NCBI GenBank assembly: GCA_009921985.1
Contig: RFWS01000050.1
Coordinates: forward strand, 1-7,794
DNA from: a bacterium
Lineage (GTDB): Bacteria; Verrucomicrobiota; Verrucomicrobiia; Methylacidiphilales; Verrucolacustridaceae
DNA length: 7,794 bases
Direction: 5' to 3'
Shown here: positions 4,939 to 7,794 of the stretch, piece after piece
Layout: each line of letters opens with the position of its first letter
Numbering within the stretch: position 1 is the first letter of the stretch
Notes under the pieces: model-generated
Database searches by the model: none
What the model was told of the DNA's origin: nothing
Seen by the model: the letters and a program-made list of their open reading frames with translations, nothing else
Made by a program: the position numbers and the translations under genes

Positions 4939-7674
4939 ATGAATGGTTGGTTCGGTGAATGTCTGGGTCATGTATATTCAGCGTTGATGCCAGTTTTTGC
5001 CAAAGCTACCGACTGGGTGATCGAACCCAAAGAACGGGGATTGTTTCTTCCGCAGGTGAATCTTTGGATGGATCCGCAGCGACCGCAAAAACGGGCATTG
5101 GTTACGCATGCGCATTTCGATCATCTCGCCCCGCATGGGGAAATCCTGGCCAGTCCACCGACGGCGCGCTTGCTGAAGGCACGAACCCCCAAAGGCACGA
5201 AAATCAGGGAGATTGCTTTTGGACAACCGTTCCCTTTGGGGAACGGGGCCATACTCCAATTGACGCCCGCGGGACACATTTTGGGTTCGGCAATGGCTTG
5301 GGTGGAAAGAACCAAAACTCGGCCGACGAGCTTGCTTTACACCGGAGATTTCAAGCTAAGGGAGGGAGGATCCTCGGAGGCCTGTCGTCCGCGGAAGGCT
5401 GACGTTCTGGTGATGGAGACGACGTATGGTCTGCCCCGCTATCGGTTTCCTCCCGCTGAGAAAGTCATGAAGGACATTTTGGCCTTTTGCCTCGGCGCGG
5501 TGGAGGACGGGGAAGTGCCCGTGTTGCTGGGCTATTCCCTCGGGAAAAGTCAGGAATTGCTGACCGGACTTGCGAAAGCCGGTCTGCCCATCCTTCTTCA
5601 TCCTTCGGTCCACCGGATGACGGAGATTTACCGGGAGCTGGGCGTGAAGTTTCCCGAGACGCAGGTTTGGGCAAAGTCAGGAAAAAAGCCGGAGAAGGCG
5701 GTGGTGATTTTTCCCCCGCAGGCCGTCCATTCCGTCCAGCTGCGCGGGATCGCCCACTGGCGGGTGGCGGCGGTGACCGGCTGGGCGCTGGCCCCGGGGG
5801 CGAACTACCGGCTGGGTTGTGACGTGGCTTTTCCGCTTTCGGATCATGCCGATCACGCGGAACTGAAGGAGATGGTGAAAAGAGTTTCCCCCTTGGAAAT
5901 CCGGACCCTACACGGTTTTGCCGCGGAGTTCGCCGCGGAGTTGCGGGAGGAGGGATGGAACGCCTGGCCCGTGGCCGGAGACACCCAGTTGTCCCTGGCC
6001 CTGTCCGCACCCGCGCGGAAAAAGGAAAAAGCCGCCAAGGATGCCGGGCCGCTTCCGAAATCCGAGTTCGGGGCGTTTGTCCGGGTCTTGGAGGCGGCGT
6101 CCTCCACGTTCCGGACCCAGGTAAAGACGGATACCCTGGCGGAATTTTTCCGGGCCTTGCCGGATTCCTCGCTGGAGGTGGCGGTGCGGATGGTGACAGG
6201 CCGGGGCGCCGAGGTGGCGGGGTCCCTGCAAACCGGAATGGCCTTGATCCGACGGGCTCTGCTGGAAGCGCTCGAACTTGATCCGGCGGCCTGGAAGGAA
6301 GCCTATGCCCGCCACCAGGATTCCGCCCGGACGGTCGGGGAGTTGCTGGCCGGCCGCTCCCGTCCGCAGGAGTGGACGCTGGAAGCTGTGCGTGGGGAGC
6401 TGGAGAAGTTGGCCCGGGCTCGAGGCCCGTTGGGGAAGATGAAGGTGCTCCAAAAACTTTTTCGGGCGATGCATCCGCTCGAAGGGACATGGCTTTTGAA
6501 AATCATCACCGGGGGACTGCGGGCCGGCGTGCAGGAAGGGCTGGTGGAGGCCGCTTTGGCCAAGGCTTTTGACCGATCGTTGGAGGAGGTGAGACGGGCC
6601 CACATGCTGACAGGCGATCTGGCCAAGGCGGCGCTGCTCGCCAAGAAGGGAAAGTTGGGAGAGGCCGAGCTGAAGCCGGGCGTGCCGGTCAAGGTGATGC
6701 TGGCCAGTCCGGAAAAAGATGTGGCGGCGATTTTGGCAAGAGTTGGGACCGCGCCGGCCTGGGCGGAAGACAAGTACGATGGAATCCGGGCTCAGATTCA
6801 CTGGGGGGGCGGTCAGGTGGAGATTTTCAGCCGGGACCTGAAACCGATCCACGAGGCGTTCCCGGAACTGGTCGAGGCGGCCCGGAAGCTTCCCGGTGAA
6901 GGCATCCTCGACGGTGAGGTATTGGCCTGGGAAAAGGGAAAAGCCCTGCCGTTTTCGCGATTGCAGAGGCGTTTGGGGAGAAAGGAGGCGGATCTTTTTT
7001 TTCGGCAGGATGTGCCGGTGGCTTTTGTGGCGTTCGACCTGCTGGCGCACCGGGGCACGGGGCTCCTTCAGGAAGCCTGGGAAAAGCGAAGGAAAAAGCT
7101 GGCCGAGCTCATGGCAAAAGCGCCGGCGGGAATGATTTTGGTCAAGGCCACGCCCGTCAAGGACGAGACAGGTTTGGAAAAGCGGTTCACGGAGGCCCGG
7201 GAGGCCGGCAACGAGGGCCTGATCGTGAAGGTCGGGAACAGCCCTTATCAACCGGGCCAACGGGGTCACCATTGGCTGAAGTTGAAAAAGGCGTTGGCGA
7301 CTCTGGATGCCGTGGTCACGGCAGTGGAGTGGGGCCACGGCAAACGAAAGGGGCTTCTTTCCGATTACACCTTTGCGGTGCGGGACAACCAAGGGGGGTT
7401 GAAGGTGATCGGTAAAGCTTACTCCGGACTGACCGATGAGGAGTTGGCGGAGTGGACGGAAATTTTCAGGGAAATCACCTTGGAGGTGAAGAACCGGAAG
7501 CACCGGGTAAGGCCGGAAAAAGTGGTGGAGGTGGCGTTTGACTCTGTCCAGAGAAGTGATCGGCACGATTCAGGATTCGCGCTGCGATTCCCGAGAATCG
7601 TACGGATGCGCTCGGACAAGAAAGCGGGGGAAGCGGATACGATCGAGTCCGTGGAGAGGCTTGTTGGAAGTTAA
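4939..7674 (+). CDS. Fused metallo-beta-lactamase/beta-CASP exonuclease and ATP-dependent DNA ligase
   Basis: This 911-residue protein joins two DNA repair enzymes. Residues about 25-350 are a ligase-associated MBL/beta-CASP exonuclease with metal ligands HAHFDH (57-62), H113 (GHILGS), D137 (YTGDF), motif A E160 (ETTYG), motif B H303 (SDHADH) and motif C H325. After a charged linker (about 352-376) comes an ATP-dependent ligase. Its DNA-binding domain spans about 377-590, with K-I-I-T-G-G-L-R-A-G-V at 521-531. Its adenylation domain has nucleophile K612 (KYDGIR), motif III FDLL (699-702), motif IV EGLIVK (759-764) and motif V WLKLKK (779-784). An OB-fold follows, with R-F-P-R at 883-886. All catalytic residues look intact. 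The ligase seals nicks using ATP after the nuclease trims ends. Separate Exo and Lig proteins occur in the Lhr-Exo-Lig-MPE cluster of bacteria such as Pseudomonas putida; no Lhr or MPE gene is seen here. ATG 4939 has GGAGA at 4924-4928; M17 (4987) fits the family start better but lacks a Shine-Dalgarno. Confidence 0.93.
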   Translation: MNGWFGECLGHVYSALMPVFAKATDWVIEPKERGLFLPQVNLWMDPQRPQKRALVTHAHFDHLAPHGEILASPPTARLLKARTPKGTKIREIAFGQPFPLGNGAILQLTPAGHILGSAMAWVERTKTRPTSLLYTGDFKLREGGSSEACRPRKADVLVMETTYGLPRYRFPPAEKVMKDILAFCLGAVEDGEVPVLLGYSLGKSQELLTGLAKAGLPILLHPSVHRMTEIYRELGVKFPETQVWAKSGKKPEKAVVIFPPQAVHSVQLRGIAHWRVAAVTGWALAPGANYRLGCDVAFPLSDHADHAELKEMVKRVSPLEIRTLHGFAAEFAAELREEGWNAWPVAGDTQLSLALSAPARKKEKAAKDAGPLPKSEFGAFVRVLEAASSTFRTQVKTDTLAEFFRALPDSSLEVAVRMVTGRGAEVAGSLQTGMALIRRALLEALELDPAAWKEAYARHQDSARTVGELLAGRSRPQEWTLEAVRGELEKLARARGPLGKMKVLQKLFRAMHPLEGTWLLKIITGGLRAGVQEGLVEAALAKAFDRSLEEVRRAHMLTGDLAKAALLAKKGKLGEAELKPGVPVKVMLASPEKDVAAILARVGTAPAWAEDKYDGIRAQIHWGGGQVEIFSRDLKPIHEAFPELVEAARKLPGEGILDGEVLAWEKGKALPFSRLQRRLGRKEADLFFRQDVPVAFVAFDLLAHRGTGLLQEAWEKRRKKLAELMAKAPAGMILVKATPVKDETGLEKRFTEAREAGNEGLIVKVGNSPYQPGQRGHHWLKLKKALATLDAVVTAVEWGHGKRKGLLSDYTFAVRDNQGGLKVIGKAYSGLTDEELAEWTEIFREITLEVKNRKHRVRPEKVVEVAFDSVQRSDRHDSGFALRFPRIVRMRSDKKAGEADTIESVERLVGS

Positions 7675-7682
7675 AGGGACAC

Positions 7683-7718
7683 AAAAAAAACGGGGCGGGG
7701 AATGACCCCGCCCCGTTT
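7683..7718 (-). terminator. Strong terminator between convergent genes
   Basis: A perfect stem, CGGGGCGGGG / CCCCGCCCCG, flanked by three A-T pairs (7688-7700 with 7706-7718) closes a 5-base AATGA loop. On the minus strand it is followed by eight T residues (complement of A7683-7690), a textbook Rho-independent terminator for the gene entering from the right. On the plus strand it begins 13 bases after the nuclease-ligase TAA and is followed only by TTTGAAAT, so it could also stop that transcript, less efficiently. Confidence 0.92.
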
Positions 7719-7737
7719 GAAATCGAAGAGGTTCGAT

Positions 7738-7794
7738 TTAGCGGCTGTAGTCGTCGCGACGGGGACCGCGCGGGCCACGGCCGTAGCCGCCACC
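7738..7794 (-). CDS. C-terminal tail of a glycine/arginine-rich protein, probably an RRM RNA-binding protein (runs off right edge)
   Basis: Only the last 18 codons and TAA stop are visible. They encode GGGYGRGPRGPRRDDYSR, a low-complexity tail rich in glycine, arginine and tyrosine. Such RGG-like tails are typical of small bacterial RRM (RNA recognition motif) proteins, in which an 80-residue RRM is followed by a disordered GR-rich end that aids RNA binding. The RRM itself would lie outside the window, so the family is inferred from the tail alone. Other GR-rich proteins, such as a ribosomal or DEAD-box helicase tail, remain possible. That this is a real coding end is supported by the strong minus-strand terminator 20 bases downstream of the stop. 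Confidence 0.6.
   Translation of the reverse strand, partial: GGGYGRGPRGPRRDDYSR

Noticed and set aside
5908..7566. Long minus-strand open frame of 552 codons
   Set aside because: It is the antisense shadow of the GC-rich nuclease-ligase gene, its product is rich in His, Pro, Arg and Gln, and shows no recognisable motif.

Overview
The window is GC-rich and gene-dense, with six recognisable genes plus two fragments cut by its edges. The gene mix is a compact primary-type sigma-70 factor, a class III adenylate cyclase with a TPR-like tail, a fused nuclease/ATP-dependent DNA ligase, and the C-terminal tail of a glycine/arginine-rich (probably RRM) protein. Shine-Dalgarno sequences are weak or absent at most starts. 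This suits a free-living Gram-negative bacterium, and a member of the Verrucomicrobia or a related lineage is my best guess. The lineage is inference from gene style only; no marker gene is complete enough to prove it.

Layout. Most genes lie on the minus strand. Read in the direction of transcription from about 4753 down to 1, they are: (i) a 307-residue sigma-70 factor, closed by a strong Rho-independent terminator at 3766-3808; (ii) a 283-residue EgtD-like SAM methyltransferase with a GTG start; (iii) a 573-residue membrane adenylate cyclase; (iv) a 281-residue exported DUF3108 protein; (v) the first 45 codons of ubiE/menG (demethylmenaquinone methyltransferase), which run off the left edge. 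Genes ii-v are separated by 45, 30 and 68 bp with no terminator seen between them, so they may form one transcription unit.

On the plus strand, divergent from the sigma factor across an AT-rich 185-bp spacer, lies a 911-residue protein. It joins a metallo-beta-lactamase/beta-CASP exonuclease to a complete ATP-dependent DNA ligase. The two activities are separate neighbouring genes in the bacterial Lhr-Exo-Lig-MPE repair cluster. A perfect GC-rich hairpin at 7683-7718 then separates this gene from the convergent tail of a glycine/arginine-rich protein entering from the right edge.

Functional picture. The sigma factor and the Exo-Lig fusion share a divergent control region with helically phased A/T tracts, which suggests curved DNA but does not prove co-regulation. 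The cyclase should turn an envelope signal into cAMP. Its link to the EgtD-like enzyme, the DUF3108 protein and ubiE is only positional. The points most worth following are the nuclease-ligase fusion, the ubiE start hairpin that pairs the ribosome-binding site and leaves the AUG in its loop, and the curved-DNA spacer. I saw no CRISPR array, insertion sequence or complete RNA gene.
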